This document shows positions 1-10,147 of a stretch of DNA of 55,218 nt, one piece after another. The stretch is taken from the NCBI GenBank assembly GCA_016201275.1, contig JACQDB010000026.1, positions 1-55,218 on the forward strand. Reading direction: 5' to 3'. The position numbers were made by a program, and so were the translations under genes. Positions within the stretch are counted from its first letter, which is position 1, and each line of letters starts with the position of its first letter. Under the pieces are notes generated by a model. The model saw nothing but the letters and a program-made list of their open reading frames with translations, was not told the origin of the DNA and made no database searches. Source of the stretch: Acidobacteriota bacterium. GTDB taxonomy: Bacteria; Acidobacteriota; Blastocatellia; UBA7656.

Positions 1-68
1 CGCCCACTTCGCGGGCTAAAAAACTATCGCAGTTGATGAAGTTCTGACTTATGGGTAAAAGTAAGATC

Positions 69-117
69 GTTGAGCAGCGGTCTTCGACCGTGCGCCGGTC
101 TTCGACCGCCGCTCAAC
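69..117. repeat. Double triloop palindrome (REP-like)
   Basis: Two copies of a 13-base palindrome (cggtc-ttc-gaccg, at 78-90 and 96-108) sit inside a 14-base inverted repeat (69-82 and 104-117, one mismatch). Both inner hairpins have exactly three unpaired bases, like the triloop hairpins at 9902-10062 and 18341-18357. It lies in non-coding sequence downstream of the minus-strand cytochrome gene and has no U-run, so it looks like a dispersed repeat and not a terminator. Confidence 0.6.
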
Positions 118-176
118 GGGTTTGATGTTTCAGTAATCTCAAACAAAAACCGCTCTAGGATTGTGGATGAAATAAA

Positions 177-255
177 GTGTAACCCTGTACGGGCGACCAC
201 CGCAGGGTCGCCCGTACAGGGCTTTGGAAAAGCACTCAAGTTTTGCAGGTTATTG
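177..255. repeat. Dispersed hairpin element, copy 1
   Basis: A perfect 16-bp inverted repeat (183-198 and 206-221, 7-base loop) is followed by a conserved flank ending around 'actcaagttttgca'. The same unit, with a decayed hairpin, recurs at about 19490-19577. A 79-codon minus-strand reading frame crosses it, but the similarity between copies follows the DNA and the hairpin, so I treat it as a non-coding repeat. Confidence 0.6.
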
Positions 256-293
256 CAGCACAATCCTTAATCTTTATAACTGCTGCCGACGGA

Positions 294-563
294 TTACGTT
301 TTGCCTTTTTTGACTTTGTAATCGGCCAGCCATTCCGGGTCAACGGCGTCGGCGTTGCGTTTAGCTTTTTCGCTAATCAACCATTTGCCACGCGCATTGA
401 ACGGTTCGCCGCCCTCAGCTTTGACGTGACAGAAACGGCAATCTTTCGCGCCGAACTTTTTCGCTTTCGCTAAGAACGGCGGATAGGCCAAGGATTGATT
501 GGCTAGTATGGTGACGATGGCGGCAAGGAAAACCACTACCGCGATAGCTCGAAAAATCTTCAA
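294..563 (-). CDS. Small secreted mono-heme c-type cytochrome-like protein (copy A)
   Basis: This 89-residue protein has an N-terminal hydrophobic signal peptide (residues 1-26, likely cleaved after LA before YPP) and one CXXCH heme-binding motif, CRFCH at residues 42-46. The heme would be attached in the periplasm, so the product is probably a tiny electron carrier; its partner is unknown. The start is TTG, with AGGAG seven bases upstream. The mature part is nearly identical to the protein at 7297-7566, while the signal peptides differ. The two copies flank gltB-gltD. With a single CXXCH and no visible distal Met ligand I cannot name a cytochrome class. A non-heme zinc or structural role is possible but less likely. 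Confidence 0.75.
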   Translation of the reverse strand: MKIFRAIAVVVFLAAIVTILANQSLAYPPFLAKAKKFGAKDCRFCHVKAEGGEPFNARGKWLISEKAKRNADAVDPEWLADYKVKKGKT

Positions 564-726
564 TGCTATTCTCCTGAAAAGTTGATAATGGGATGAGGCT
601 GCGTCCGACGAAAAATATTACGCAAGCAAAGATTTGAGAGCAAGCGCAAATCAAACCTCTTCCGCCTGAAAACGGGATTACGAAGCGTCTATCTTCATTG
701 ACCTCATGCCCGAAAGACGACACCTT
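564..726. other. Spacer between gltD and cytochrome copy A
   Basis: This 163-base gap on the minus strand holds the ribosome binding site of the cytochrome gene near its left edge. I see no strong hairpin, gene or clear promoter in it. Confidence 0.5.
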
Positions 727-2211
727 TTATGGCAACACCGATTCGCCCATCAAGTATTGGTCAACGCCACGCGCAGCGCGACGGCCATCAGCAATCGCCC
801 ACACCACCAACGATTGACCGCGTGACATATCACCGGCAGCAAAGACGCTCGCTACACTGGTTTCGGAATTTTTGCCTATGGCAACATTGCCGCGTTCATT
901 AATCGTGACGCCCAATTGATCCAACAAGCCGTCTTTTTCCGGCCCCAGAAATCCCATTGCCAGCAACACCATTTGTGCAGGCCAGACCTTTTCCGTATCA
1001 AGAATTTCCTGCGGCGCAAAGCCACCGTTTGCGCCCTTGACCCATTCGATTTGCACCGTGCGTATGCCCTGCACGCGGCCTTGCTCATCGCCGATGAACG
1101 CCTTGCTCATAATGCAGTATTCACGCGGGTCGCTGCCGAATTTGGCCGCCGCTTCTTCCTGCCCATAATCCCTGCGATAAACTTTTGGCCATTGCGGCCA
1201 AGGGTTATCGGCAGCGCGTTCGTTCGGCGGTTGCGGCAAAATTTCAAACTGCACCAAGCTCCGACAACCGTGTCGCATAGACGTGCCTACGCAATCAGTG
1301 CCGGTGTCGCCGCCGCCAATCACAATGACATCTTGATCTTTGGCCGAAAGATAATTGCCATCCTCGTGATTGCTGTCGAGCAGGCTCTTGGTATTGGCGT
1401 GCAGAAACTCCATAGCGAAATGTATGCCCTGCAAGTTGCGGCCTTCGATGGGCAGGTCACGCGCTTTCGTAGCGCCGCCGCACAACACCACCGCATCGAA
1501 TTCTTGCTTCAACTTCTCGACTGGAAAATCTTTGCCGACGTTGGTGCGGGTAACGAAGCGCACGCCCTCTTCACTCATCAAGTCAACGCGGCGCTCGACG
1601 ATGCGTTTGTCGAGTTTCATGTTCGGTATGCCGTACATCAACAATCCGCCTATGCGGTCGGCGCGTTCAAAGACCGTGACCCAGTGTCCGGCGGTATTGA
1701 GTTGCGCGGCGCAGGCAAGACCTGCGGGACCCGACCCGATAATCGCTACCTTTTTGCCCGTGCGTTTGGCGGGAATTTCCGGCGTCACCCAGCCTTCTGC
1801 AAAAGCGCGTTCGATGATTTCGCATTCGATGTTTTTTATGGTGACCGGCGGTTCGCTGATGCCTAAGACGCAAGAGCCTTCGCAGGGCGCAGGACAGACG
1901 CGCCCGGTGAATTCGGGAAAGTTGTTGGTTTTTTGCAGACGGTGCAGAGCTTCGCGCCACTGCCCGCGATAAACCAGATCGTTCCATTCGGGAATCAGAT
2001 TGTTAATCGGGCAGCCTGATGCCATACCGTTGAAGAGCGCGCCGGTGTGACAAAACGGCACACCGCAATCCATGCAGCGTGCGCCCTGTTCGCGCAGCAT
2101 CGCTTCCGGCGCGTGACCATGAAATTCCTGCCAATCATGCAGACGCTCTAGAGGCGCTCGATCAACGGGCAACTCGCGCACATATTCCATAAATCCGGTT
2201 GGCTTACCCAT
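727..2211 (-). CDS. gltD: Glutamate synthase small subunit (NADPH-GOGAT beta)
   Basis: This subunit feeds electrons from NAD(P)H through FAD and iron-sulfur clusters to GltB, allowing 2-oxoglutarate plus glutamine to become two glutamates in the cytoplasm. At 494 residues it has the usual length. The N-terminal ferredoxin-like part shows the cluster cysteines C46, C49, C54 and C106, C110, C114. The FAD-binding GSGPAG is at 159-164 and the NAD(P)-binding GGGDTG at about 299-304, followed by the C-terminal [14 protein letters not shown]. The ATG start has a CGAGG-type ribosome binding site. It lies 31 bases behind gltB in the same direction, so the two are almost certainly cotranscribed. Confidence 0.97.
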   Translation of the reverse strand: MGKPTGFMEYVRELPVDRAPLERLHDWQEFHGHAPEAMLREQGARCMDCGVPFCHTGALFNGMASGCPINNLIPEWNDLVYRGQWREALHRLQKTNNFPEFTGRVCPAPCEGSCVLGISEPPVTIKNIECEIIERAFAEGWVTPEIPAKRTGKKVAIIGSGPAGLACAAQLNTAGHWVTVFERADRIGGLLMYGIPNMKLDKRIVERRVDLMSEEGVRFVTRTNVGKDFPVEKLKQEFDAVVLCGGATKARDLPIEGRNLQGIHFAMEFLHANTKSLLDSNHEDGNYLSAKDQDVIVIGGGDTGTDCVGTSMRHGCRSLVQFEILPQPPNERAADNPWPQWPKVYRRDYGQEEAAAKFGSDPREYCIMSKAFIGDEQGRVQGIRTVQIEWVKGANGGFAPQEILDTEKVWPAQMVLLAMGFLGPEKDGLLDQLGVTINERGNVAIGKNSETSVASVFAAGDMSRGQSLVVWAIADGRRAARGVDQYLMGESVLP

Positions 2212-2242
2212 AACGAACCTCGCAGGGGTTGTATCTCATCGC

Positions 2243-5200
2243 TTATTTTCCTCCCCATCGCGCCGCATTGTGCGAGTTCGACTCGAACGCCGCCATCACG
2301 GCTTGCTCCATAGGCATACCGGCTTCGCGCATCTGTCGCTGTGCATCCAGCACGCGCTGATAATCGTTGGGCATGACGCGGACGAATTTTGCGCCCCACT
2401 CATCCCACGCCGCCAGCATCATACGGGCGCGTCGGCTGTTGGTATAAAAAGCGTGTCGCGCAATCATGGCGCGCACCGTTTCCAATTCTTCGGCCTCTTC
2501 GATGGCGGTCAAGGTCACCATCTCGGTGTTGCAGTGCCGCCAGAAATCGCCCTGTTCATCTATCACATAAGCCACGCCGCCCGACATTCCCGCCGCAAAG
2601 TTGCGCCCGGTTTTGCCCAACACCACGATGCGTCCGCCGGTCATATACTCGCAGCCGTGATCGCCCACCGCTTCCACAACTGCGCGCGCGCCGCTGTTGC
2701 GTACACAGAAGCGTTCCCCCGCAACGCCGCAAACATAGGCTTCGCCGCCGGTCGCGCCGTAAAACGCAACATTGCCGATGATGATATTTTCTTCGGCAAC
2801 GAAGGTGGATTCCTTCGACGGCAGGACGATGATTTTACCGCCCGACAAACCTTTGCCTACATAATCATTGCCGTCGCCTTCCAAGGTGAGCGTGATGCCT
2901 TGCGGCACAAAAGCTCCGAAACTCTGTCCGGCAGCGCCTTTGAAATAGAGTTGAATGGTGTCTTCGGGCAAACCTTTCGCGCCATAACGACGAGTCAATT
3001 CGCTGCCTAGCATCGTGCCTACGGCGCGGTTGATATTGCGAATCGGCAGTTCAGCCGATACCGGCTTGCCTTCTTCAAGCGCCGGTTTACACAGTTCCAG
3101 CAAGGTCGTGCGATCCAACGCCGCTTCAAGTCCATGCTCCTGCGCGATCTGACAATAGCGCCCGACTTCTGCCGACACCTGCGGTTGATAGAGGATGTTG
3201 GACAAATCCACGCCGCCTGCTTTCCAATGATTCACCGCGTCTTTCATCTCCAGACATTCGGTGTGGCCGACCATTTCATTGATGGTGCGAAATCCCAACT
3301 CCGCCATCAACTCGCGCACTTCACGCGCTACAAAAAGCATGAAGTTGACAACGTGAGCGGCGCTGCCTGCGAACTTGTCGCGCAGTTTCGGGTCTTGCGT
3401 AGCGATACCAACAGGGCAGGTGTTCAAGTGACAAACGCGCATCATAGCGCAACCCAGACTGACGAGCGGCGCGGTTGCAAAACCGAACTCTTCCGCGCCC
3501 AACAGCGCCGCTACCACTACGTCGCGTCCGGTCTTCAACTGCCCGTCGGTTTCCACGACGATGCGGCTTCGCAGATTGTTGAGTACCAGAACCTGATGGG
3601 TTTCCGCCAAGCCCAATTCCCAAGGGACGCCCGCGTGCTTGATGCCGGTCAAAGGCGATGCGCCTGTGCCGCCATCGTAGCCGCTGATTAAAACTACATC
3701 GGCGTGCGCTTTAGCGACTCCTGCGGCGATGGTTCCGACGCCGACTTCAGCGACCAGTTTCACGCTGATGCGTGCGTGATGATTGGCGTTTTTCAAATCG
3801 TAAATCAACTGCGCCAGGTCTTCTATGGAATAGATGTCGTGATGCGGCGGCGGCGAAATCAAACCGACACCGGGCGTCGAATGGCGGACGTTAGCAATCC
3901 ACGGATAGACTTTATGGCCGGGCAATTGTCCGCCTTCGCCGGGTTTGGCTCCCTGCGCGATTTTGATTTGCAACTCCTGGGCGTTGACCAGATATTCACT
4001 GGTTACGCCGAAGCGCGCCGAAGCCACCTGCTTGATCCGGCTGTTGCGCGAATCGCCGTTGGCATCGGGCCTATAACGGTCAGGGTCTTCGCCGCCTTCG
4101 CCGGTGTTGCTTTTGCCGCCCAAACGATTCATAGCGATGGCCAAGGCTTCGTGCGCCTCTTGGCTGATTGACCCATAAGACATCGCGCCGGTCTTGAAGC
4201 GTTTGACGATGGCTTCGACCGTTTCCACTTCTTCGATAGAAATCGGCGACCTCGCAGATTTGAACGTCATCAAGCCGCGCAGGGTGTAAAGATTGGACGA
4301 TTGATGGCTGATTAACCGGCTGTACTGTTGATAAACTTCATAGTCGTTGGAGCGACAAGCGTGCTGAAGTTTGTGTATGGTCTCTGGGTTGAACAAGTGC
4401 AACTCGCCATCGCGTCGCCATTGATAGTTGCCGCCGGTGTCCAGCGTGCGCCCGTTTACTTGACGCTCTGGGAACGCATGGTGGTGGCGAAGCTTGACCT
4501 CTGTGGCAACTTCGTCAAGGCCTATGCCGCCGATTCTCGATGCCGTGCCAGTAAAATATTTATTGATGAACGCTTCATCAAGACCAAGCGCCTCGAAGAC
4601 CTGCGCGCCGCAGTAGCTTTGAATGGTCGAGATGCCCATCTTCGAGATCACTTTGACGATGCCTTTGTTGACCGCCTTGATGAAATTCTTGATGGCGCGT
4701 TCGTAGCTCATCCCTGGCAACATTCCCTGTTGAATCATGTCGTAGAGCGTTTCAAATGCCAGGTAAGGATTAATCGCCGCCGCGCCGTAACCGAGCAGCA
4801 AAGCGAAGTGATGCACTTCACGCGGCTCGCCGCTTTCCAACACCAAGCCGACCTGTGTGCGTGTGCCTTCACGAATCAAGTGATGATGCACGCCCGCCAC
4901 CGCCAGCAGCGCCGGAATCCCTGCGTGGTCGCGGTCAATGCCACGGTCAGAGAGAATAATAATATCGTAGCCATCTTTGATCGCCTGACTCGCTTTGCGG
5001 CACACTTCATCCATAGCCTGTTCGAGCGCTGCGCCGCCTTCGTTGACGTTAAACAATATCGGCAGGGTGATGGATTTCCAACCCGACAAACTGCCGTGTT
5101 GTTCGCCCAGATGCCGAAGTTTTTCCAGATTTTCGTTAGTAAAAATCGGCGTCGAGAGTTTGATCTGGCGAGCGCATTCGGGTGACGGTTTCAACATATT

Positions 5201-6856
5201 GGCTTCCGGCCCGATGGTGGTGTCCGAAGACATAATCAATTCTTCGCGGATGCCGTCAACCGGCGGATTGGTCACCTGCGCGAAGAGTTGTTTGAAATAG
5301 TTGTAGAGCAATTGCGGTTTGTTCGACAGCACCGCAAGCGGCGTATCGTTGCCCATCGAGCCAAGCGCTTCGTTGGCGTTGGCGGCCATTGGCCCCATCA
5401 GAATTTTCAAGTCTTCGGCGGTATAACTGAAAGCGTGTTGACGCAACAGCACCGTTGAATGATCCGGCCCGTGAACGAACGGTGGATCGGGGAGTTCTTC
5501 GATCTTCACCATGTTGTCGCGCAGCCACTCGCCATACGGGTGTTCGCTGGCAATGGTGTGCTTCAACTCGTTGTCATCAATGATGCGCCCTTGTTCGAGG
5601 TCAACCAGAAACATACGACCGGGTTGCAAGCGACCTTTCAACACAATCTGATCGGGCGGAATATCCAGCACGCCGACTTCGGAAGCCATCACCACAAGGT
5701 CGTCTTTGGTGACGTAGTAACGCGACGGGCGCAAACCGTTGCGATCCAGCACCGCGCCAATCCACAAGCCATCGGTGAAAGCTATGGAAGCAGGGCCGTC
5801 CCAAGGCTCCATCAAACACGAGTGAAATTCGTAGAACGCTTTTTGCGCTTCGCTCATGGTTTCGTGGCCACTCCACGGTTCGGGAATCATCATCATCATG
5901 GCGTGTGGCAACGCCCGTCCGGTGAGCGTCAACATCTCTAGCACGTTATCGAACATCGCCGAATCCGAACCCTGATCGTCAATCACCGGCAGAATTTTTT
6001 TGATGTCGTCACCGAACAACGCCGATGCGAATATGCTTTCACGGGCGCGTGTCCAATTGATGTTACCGCGCAGGGTATTGATCTCGCCGTTATGCGACAG
6101 GTAACGATAGGGATGAGCGCGTGTCCAGTTGGGAAAGGTGTTGGTTGAAAAACGCGAATGCACCATCACCAGCGCCGACTCTAAATCGCTGTCCATCAAA
6201 TCAGGGAAGTAAACATTGAGTTGATCGGTCTTGAGCATTCCCTTATAGACGATGGTTTTGTAAGACAGGCTCGGCACATAAAACATTTCGCTGTCGGCAA
6301 GGCCAGACGCTTTTACCGCTTTTTCAACCAGTTTTCTAATGACGTAGAGTTTGCGCTCAAAGGCCAGATCGTCGGCCAAGCCTGCGCCGCGTGCGATGAA
6401 GATTTGGCGAATCATTGGTTCGCCGACACGCGCCGAAGCGCCTATGGGTGAATTGTCAGTGGGAACCGTGCGCCAGCCCAAAACGCGCTGCCCTTCGTCC
6501 TGCACAATGCGCTCGAATAATTGTTGCATAGCGGCGCGGGGTTCGGCCTTCACCGGCAGAAACACCATGCCGACGCCGTAGTGGCCAGAATCCGGCAGCT
6601 TAATATCGAGCTTGTCACATTCCCTTAGCAGAAACTTATGCGGCACCTGTAGCAAAACGCCTGCGCCGTCGCCGGTGTTGGGTTCGCTGCCGCACGCGCC
6701 GCGATGATCCAGATTGAAAAGAATCTGAAAACCTTTTTGCACCAGGTCATGCGACTTGCGATTTTTCAGGTCAACAACAAAGCCTACGCCGCACGCATCG
6801 TGTTCGTGCAGCGGGTCGTACAGCCCTTGTTTTTGCGGGAATGCTACTCGCTCCAT
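2243..6856 (-). CDS. gltB: Glutamate synthase large subunit (GOGAT alpha)
   Basis: This 1537-residue enzyme has the full domain order of bacterial GltB. The N-terminal class II glutaminase has its catalytic cysteine at C22 (HDACGVGF), implying removal of a 21-residue propeptide. Then come a central domain, an FMN-binding synthase domain with the 3Fe-4S ligands around residues 1135-1146 (C-x5-C-x4-C in [12 protein letters not shown]), and the C-terminal glycine-rich GXGXG helix domain (for example [20 protein letters not shown]). Ammonia released from glutamine is channelled to 2-oxoglutarate. The start has AGGAG eight bases upstream. Glutamate made here is the amino donor for the branched-chain pathway encoded upstream. 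Confidence 0.98.
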   Translation of the reverse strand: MERVAFPQKQGLYDPLHEHDACGVGFVVDLKNRKSHDLVQKGFQILFNLDHRGACGSEPNTGDGAGVLLQVPHKFLLRECDKLDIKLPDSGHYGVGMVFLPVKAEPRAAMQQLFERIVQDEGQRVLGWRTVPTDNSPIGASARVGEPMIRQIFIARGAGLADDLAFERKLYVIRKLVEKAVKASGLADSEMFYVPSLSYKTIVYKGMLKTDQLNVYFPDLMDSDLESALVMVHSRFSTNTFPNWTRAHPYRYLSHNGEINTLRGNINWTRARESIFASALFGDDIKKILPVIDDQGSDSAMFDNVLEMLTLTGRALPHAMMMMIPEPWSGHETMSEAQKAFYEFHSCLMEPWDGPASIAFTDGLWIGAVLDRNGLRPSRYYVTKDDLVVMASEVGVLDIPPDQIVLKGRLQPGRMFLVDLEQGRIIDDNELKHTIASEHPYGEWLRDNMVKIEELPDPPFVHGPDHSTVLLRQHAFSYTAEDLKILMGPMAANANEALGSMGNDTPLAVLSNKPQLLYNYFKQLFAQVTNPPVDGIREELIMSSDTTIGPEANMLKPSPECARQIKLSTPIFTNENLEKLRHLGEQHGSLSGWKSITLPILFNVNEGGAALEQAMDEVCRKASQAIKDGYDIIILSDRGIDRDHAGIPALLAVAGVHHHLIREGTRTQVGLVLESGEPREVHHFALLLGYGAAAINPYLAFETLYDMIQQGMLPGMSYERAIKNFIKAVNKGIVKVISKMGISTIQSYCGAQVFEALGLDEAFINKYFTGTASRIGGIGLDEVATEVKLRHHHAFPERQVNGRTLDTGGNYQWRRDGELHLFNPETIHKLQHACRSNDYEVYQQYSRLISHQSSNLYTLRGLMTFKSARSPISIEEVETVEAIVKRFKTGAMSYGSISQEAHEALAIAMNRLGGKSNTGEGGEDPDRYRPDANGDSRNSRIKQVASARFGVTSEYLVNAQELQIKIAQGAKPGEGGQLPGHKVYPWIANVRHSTPGVGLISPPPHHDIYSIEDLAQLIYDLKNANHHARISVKLVAEVGVGTIAAGVAKAHADVVLISGYDGGTGASPLTGIKHAGVPWELGLAETHQVLVLNNLRSRIVVETDGQLKTGRDVVVAALLGAEEFGFATAPLVSLGCAMMRVCHLNTCPVGIATQDPKLRDKFAGSAAHVVNFMLFVAREVRELMAELGFRTINEMVGHTECLEMKDAVNHWKAGGVDLSNILYQPQVSAEVGRYCQIAQEHGLEAALDRTTLLELCKPALEEGKPVSAELPIRNINRAVGTMLGSELTRRYGAKGLPEDTIQLYFKGAAGQSFGAFVPQGITLTLEGDGNDYVGKGLSGGKIIVLPSKESTFVAEENIIIGNVAFYGATGGEAYVCGVAGERFCVRNSGARAVVEAVGDHGCEYMTGGRIVVLGKTGRNFAAGMSGGVAYVIDEQGDFWRHCNTEMVTLTAIEEAEELETVRAMIARHAFYTNSRRARMMLAAWDEWGAKFVRVMPNDYQRVLDAQRQMREAGMPMEQAVMAAFESNSHNAARWGGK

Positions 6857-7296
6857 ATCAAATCTCCTCTTTCAAAACTTGGCATTGGCGATTCGCTGGC
6901 GGAAAATCGGCTCTCAAAATTTCCGGTCAGGGATTTGCCAATGCGTTGCCGTAGTTGCGGATACCTCCCAAAATCTACGTTGATGGCGGCGTTATACACG
7001 CCTACCTAGTCCACTTCAATGAAGACTTTGCAGAGTCTTCAAGAGCAGAAGGCGCAAATTGCTCCTGAAAATTTAGTCAGGATAATCACCGACCCTGAGA
7101 ATTCAGCGGCACTCTTGGGCGAACGGAACACGACGCCGTTGAGAATGCCGCCCGTTCTGCATCTACTTGATCCCGCTTTTGGGTCGGATGGAATTGATTA
7201 ACAATGCAATCGTATGAGGAATGAACGATGAAGGATAAACGATGAGCGATTCCCAACGCCGGTCACAGCATCGTTCATTCTTCAGGGTTCATCGGA
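6857..7296. other. 440-base intergenic region upstream of gltB
   Basis: I see no convincing gene. The region contains a short perfect hairpin (gaagact/agtcttc, about 7020-7039) and, next to the cytochrome gene, a degenerate heptad-like repeat described separately. The gltB promoter is presumably here, but no clean -35/-10 pair stands out. Confidence 0.5.
7219..7280. repeat. Inverted repeat built of gaacgatgag-like words
   Basis: The 12-mer gaatgaacgatg at 7219-7230 is repeated in degenerate form to about 7250, and its exact reverse complement lies at 7269-7280. The structure (a run of short near-repeats facing its own complement) is the same as in the heptanucleotide spacers of the ilv cluster, but with a different word. 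It sits just downstream of the minus-strand cytochrome gene. Confidence 0.55.
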
Positions 7297-7566
7297 TTAC
7301 TTCTTGCTTTTTGCAGCTTGGTAATCGGCCAGCCATTCCGGGTCAACGGCGTCGGCATTGCGCCGGGCTTTTTCGCTAATCAACCATTTGCCACGCGCCG
7401 CGAAAGGCTCGCCGCCCTCGGCTTTGACGTGACAGAAACGACAATCTTTCGCGCCGAACTTTTTCGCTTTCGCTAAAAACGGCGGATAGGCCATAGACGA
7501 ATTGGCTACCAATACCACCACGCCTGCAAGCAAGATCAGGGTGGTCAAAACTCTCACTCTCTTCAA
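7297..7566 (-). CDS. Small secreted mono-heme c-type cytochrome-like protein (copy B)
   Basis: This 89-residue paralogue of the protein at 294-563 has a signal peptide (residues 1-26), then the same mature sequence with CRFCH at 42-46. It also uses a TTG start with AGGAG seven bases upstream. The mature regions differ at only a few positions (for example N/A after EPF and at the last few residues). The signal peptides share little beyond hydrophobicity and the YPP cleavage region. It follows the LysR gene and precedes gltB, all on the minus strand. Electron transfer is inferred from the heme motif only. Confidence 0.75.
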   Translation of the reverse strand: MKRVRVLTTLILLAGVVVLVANSSMAYPPFLAKAKKFGAKDCRFCHVKAEGGEPFAARGKWLISEKARRNADAVDPEWLADYQAAKSKK

Positions 7567-7650
7567 TGTTGTTCTCCTCTAAAAATAATTGGCGGCGGAT
7601 GCCGCACGAAAATCACTCGAAAGCCTTTCGCAAAGTTTGCCGCTCTCCCG

Positions 7651-8613
7651 TCAGTTGATGGCGGTTAGCTCTTTGACATCCTTCGCGGTTTTTTCTACTG
7701 CTGATAGATTCTGTTCATCTATCGTCGGCACGGCCAACGCTCGAATGACTTTCATAAACGCCTGCGCCGCATGAGAATGCGATTCGGTTTTGCGACGCAC
7801 CGCCCACAAATTGCGTTCGTGATGAAAGCCTTCAAGCGGTATGATGGCCAACTCGCCGCGTGCTACGGCTTCTTCGACGCACATCAACGGCACAAAGCCC
7901 AGACCGATATTCAGCGCCACGAATTTCTTGATCGTCTCCATTGTGGCGATCTCAGTAGTAATGTTGAGCGGCGTCTGAAATTTGCGAAACGTATCTATCA
8001 CTTTTTGCCGCGCCGGTGAATGAGCGTTGTGGGCGATGAAAGCTTCGCCGCCGAGGTCGCGTATATGCACGCGCTTCTCTTGTGCTAGATGATGATCGGG
8101 GCTGGCAATTAACACCAGCTTGTCGCGCATGATTAAGGTGGATTCCAAGTCGCTTTCATCAGGCAGAAACGACAGGATGGCAACATCGAGATTGCGCTGG
8201 CGCACTTCATAAGGCAGCTTGGCCGATAGCTGGCGAAACACTTCGATCTTGATGCGCGGATACTGTTCGCGGAACGCCAGAATGATTTGCGGCAACAGGT
8301 AGAGACTGGTGCTTTCATTCGCGCCTATGCGTATGCGCCCCGCTTGCAGGGTGTGCAATTGTTTGAGCGTGGTCAACGCCTCGTCGCGCAGATTGAGCAG
8401 GCGTCTGGCGTATTCGTACAACACTTCGCCACTGTCGGTGAGCGAATAATCATTGCGATTGGTGCGATCAAAAAGCGGCGCACCGATCTCCTGTTCCAGC
8501 TTGCGTAGCGCCATGCTCAAAGCCGGTTGGGTGCGAAAGACGCGCTCCGCCGCTTTGTGAAAATTGCTTTCCTCAACCATCGCTACAAACATTTCAAGCT
8601 GCATTAAATCCAT
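7651..8613 (-). CDS. LysR-family transcriptional regulator
   Basis: This is a 320-residue protein of standard LysR length. Residues 1-60 are the winged helix-turn-helix (MQLEMFVAMVEESNFHKAAE, then RTQPALSMALRKLEQEIGAPLFDR). The rest is a periplasmic-binding-protein-like effector domain starting near residue 90 (GRIRIGANESTSLYLLPQII). The effector cannot be read from sequence. It is the next gene after leuB (68 bases), in the same direction and followed by a cytochrome and gltBD, so it may control the leu/ilv or glt genes. LysR regulators more often sit divergently from their targets, so this is only a context inference. The ATG has AAGGA upstream. Confidence 0.93.
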   Translation of the reverse strand: MDLMQLEMFVAMVEESNFHKAAERVFRTQPALSMALRKLEQEIGAPLFDRTNRNDYSLTDSGEVLYEYARRLLNLRDEALTTLKQLHTLQAGRIRIGANESTSLYLLPQIILAFREQYPRIKIEVFRQLSAKLPYEVRQRNLDVAILSFLPDESDLESTLIMRDKLVLIASPDHHLAQEKRVHIRDLGGEAFIAHNAHSPARQKVIDTFRKFQTPLNITTEIATMETIKKFVALNIGLGFVPLMCVEEAVARGELAIIPLEGFHHERNLWAVRRKTESHSHAAQAFMKVIRALAVPTIDEQNLSAVEKTAKDVKELTAIN

Positions 8614-8681
8614 GTCAAATTCCTTAACACCTTGTTAAAAATAAACCGCTCTAGTTTCTCCGGCTGACCGTTACATAATCG

Positions 8682-9776
8682 CTATTCGGTAGCCGTTGAC
8701 CACTTGCCGGTGATCCCCTCGCACACCGCATCGCCCATCTGTGTGGTCGAAATATACGCGCCGCCTGCGGCCAAATCTGCTGTGCGTAGTCCTTCGGCGA
8801 GCGCCGCGTCAATCGCCTTTTCAACAGCGTGGGCTTCGGCTTCCAACTCGAACGAATAGCGCAGCATCAGCGCCACCGAAGCAATCGTGCCTAACGGATT
8901 GGCTTTCCCTTGTCCGGCAATGTCGGGCGCGGAACCATGAATTGGTTCATACAAACCAACCGGCCCGCCGAGGCTTGCAGAGGCCAGCATTCCTATGGAA
9001 CCGGAAATCACCGCCGCTTCATCCGACAAAATATCGCCGAACATATTTTCTGTGAGAATCACATCGAAGCGGCGCGGCTCGCGCACCAACTGCATCGCGC
9101 AGTTATCAACCAATATGTGTTCGAGTTTAATGTGCGGATAATCTTTCGCCACGCGCTCGACCACCTGTCGCCAGAGTTGCGAGGTTTCCAACACGTTCGC
9201 CTTATCAACCGAAGCCACCAAGCCGCGCCGTTTTTCCGCTGCTTTGAACGCTACATGAGCAATGCGTTCAATCTCGGCAACGTCGTAGCTCATGGTATTA
9301 AAGCCGCGTGTCCATTGGCCGTTTTCTTCGTCGAAACCGCGCGGCGTAGCGAAATATAAACCGCCCAACAACTCGCGCACGATGAGCAAATCACAGCCTT
9401 TGACAATATCCGCTTTCAGCGGCGAGGCTTCAATTAATTCATCGTAAACTATCACCGGTCGCAGGTTGGCAAACGCCTGCAAAGCCTTTCGCAATCCGAG
9501 CAGGCCGTCTTCCGGTTTCAAGCCGCGCGGGTTCTTGTCGTATTGCGGCCCGCCGACTGCGCCCAGCAAAACCGCTTTGCTTGAAAGACAAGCGGCAATC
9601 GTTGCCTCGGGAAGCGGTGAACCAAACGCCTCTACCGCATTGCCGCCGATGGCGTGTTCGCCGATTTCAACTTCGTGATTGAATTTGTCGGCCACTACGC
9701 GCAGCACTTTGATGGCCTCACGAACCACCTCCGGCCCGATGCCATCCCCCGGCAATGCTGTGATCTTCAGTTTCAT
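8682..9776 (-). CDS. leuB: 3-isopropylmalate dehydrogenase
   Basis: LeuB oxidises and decarboxylates 3-isopropylmalate to 2-oxoisocaproate with NAD, the third step of leucine synthesis. The 364-residue protein starts with [12 protein letters not shown] and carries the substrate-loop signature [15 protein letters not shown]. It also has the metal-binding region [12 protein letters not shown] and [15 protein letters not shown]-type nucleotide-binding residues, all typical of the isocitrate/isopropylmalate dehydrogenase family. It is the last biosynthetic gene of the leuA-ilvBNC-ilvD-leuB run. Only a weak ribosome binding site precedes the ATG, which directly abuts the heptad repeat array. leuC and leuD are not in the window. 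Confidence 0.96.
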   Translation of the reverse strand: MKLKITALPGDGIGPEVVREAIKVLRVVADKFNHEVEIGEHAIGGNAVEAFGSPLPEATIAACLSSKAVLLGAVGGPQYDKNPRGLKPEDGLLGLRKALQAFANLRPVIVYDELIEASPLKADIVKGCDLLIVRELLGGLYFATPRGFDEENGQWTRGFNTMSYDVAEIERIAHVAFKAAEKRRGLVASVDKANVLETSQLWRQVVERVAKDYPHIKLEHILVDNCAMQLVREPRRFDVILTENMFGDILSDEAAVISGSIGMLASASLGGPVGLYEPIHGSAPDIAGQGKANPLGTIASVALMLRYSFELEAEAHAVEKAIDAALAEGLRTADLAAGGAYISTTQMGDAVCEGITGKWSTATE

Positions 9777-9778
9777 AG

Positions 9779-9895
9779 TTCTTCGTTCTCGGTTACTTGT
9801 TCTTGGTTACTTGTTCTTGGTTACTTGTTCTTGGTTACTGGTTACTCGTTCTTGGTTACTCGTTCTTGGTTACTCGCTTTTGGTTCGCTGCATTT
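9779..9895. repeat. Heptanucleotide tandem array (ttcttgg/ttacttg)
   Basis: About 15 tandem 7-base units alternate between ttcttgg and ttactYg on the plus strand, starting three bases from the leuB start codon. The words match the TTNNTGG register of the arrays in the ilvD, ilvN and ilvB spacers, but this array has no opposing complement arm. Being directly upstream of leuB, it would form the end of the leuB leader on the minus-strand mRNA. Confidence 0.8.
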
Positions 9896-9901
9896 CATCT
9901 T

Positions 9902-10062
9902 GCGGCTCTGCCGCTTTGATGTACGGATGGGCTTTGCCCTTCCGTCAACTGCTCTGTTTTATTCTTGCGGCTACGCCGCCAACGAGGCGCAGCCTCGAAG
10001 ATTAAAGTAAAGCTTTCATCGGAGAGTCTCTGACTCTCCGCACATCAAAGCGGCAGAGCCGC
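9902..10062. repeat. Cluster of six triloop hairpins bounded by 21-bp inverted repeats
   Basis: Six short palindromes each have exactly three unpaired bases: 9902-9914, 9929-9939, 9967-9979, 9984-9996, 10021-10039 and 10050-10062. The whole is bounded by perfect 21-bp inverted repeats (9902-9922 and 10042-10062). It fills most of the leuB-ilvD gap. No coding potential is evident. It resembles a REP/MITE-type element, but no family can be named. Confidence 0.75.
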
Positions 10063-10079
10063 GAGCAAAAACACCCGCT

Positions 10080-10147
10080 CACCTCCACACTTTCTTCACC
10101 TCTTCACTTTCTTCACCTCTACACTTTCTTCACCTCTACACTTTCTT
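10080..10147. repeat. 17-bp tandem repeat, four units, overlapping the ilvD stop
   Basis: Four units of cacctctacactttctt (with one or two changes in the two outer units) run head to tail. The last unit contains the ilvD stop codon and the codons for its final residues (KKV), which suggests that the repeat grew from the end of the gene into the spacer. Confidence 0.85.

Noticed and set aside
916-1866. 316-codon plus-strand ORF inside gltD
   Set aside because: It is the antisense of a certain gltD gene, with Arg/His-rich, signal-free sequence and no ribosome binding site.
4328-5185. 285-codon plus-strand ORF inside gltB
   Set aside because: Antisense shadow of gltB, whose protein is conserved throughout this stretch.
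7019-7201. 60-codon plus-strand ORF upstream of gltB
   Set aside because: No ribosome binding site, no recognisable sequence, and it includes a perfect small hairpin; non-coding is more likely.
9779-9895. Possible CRISPR array
   Set aside because: The period is 7 bases with no unique spacers; it is a simple tandem array.
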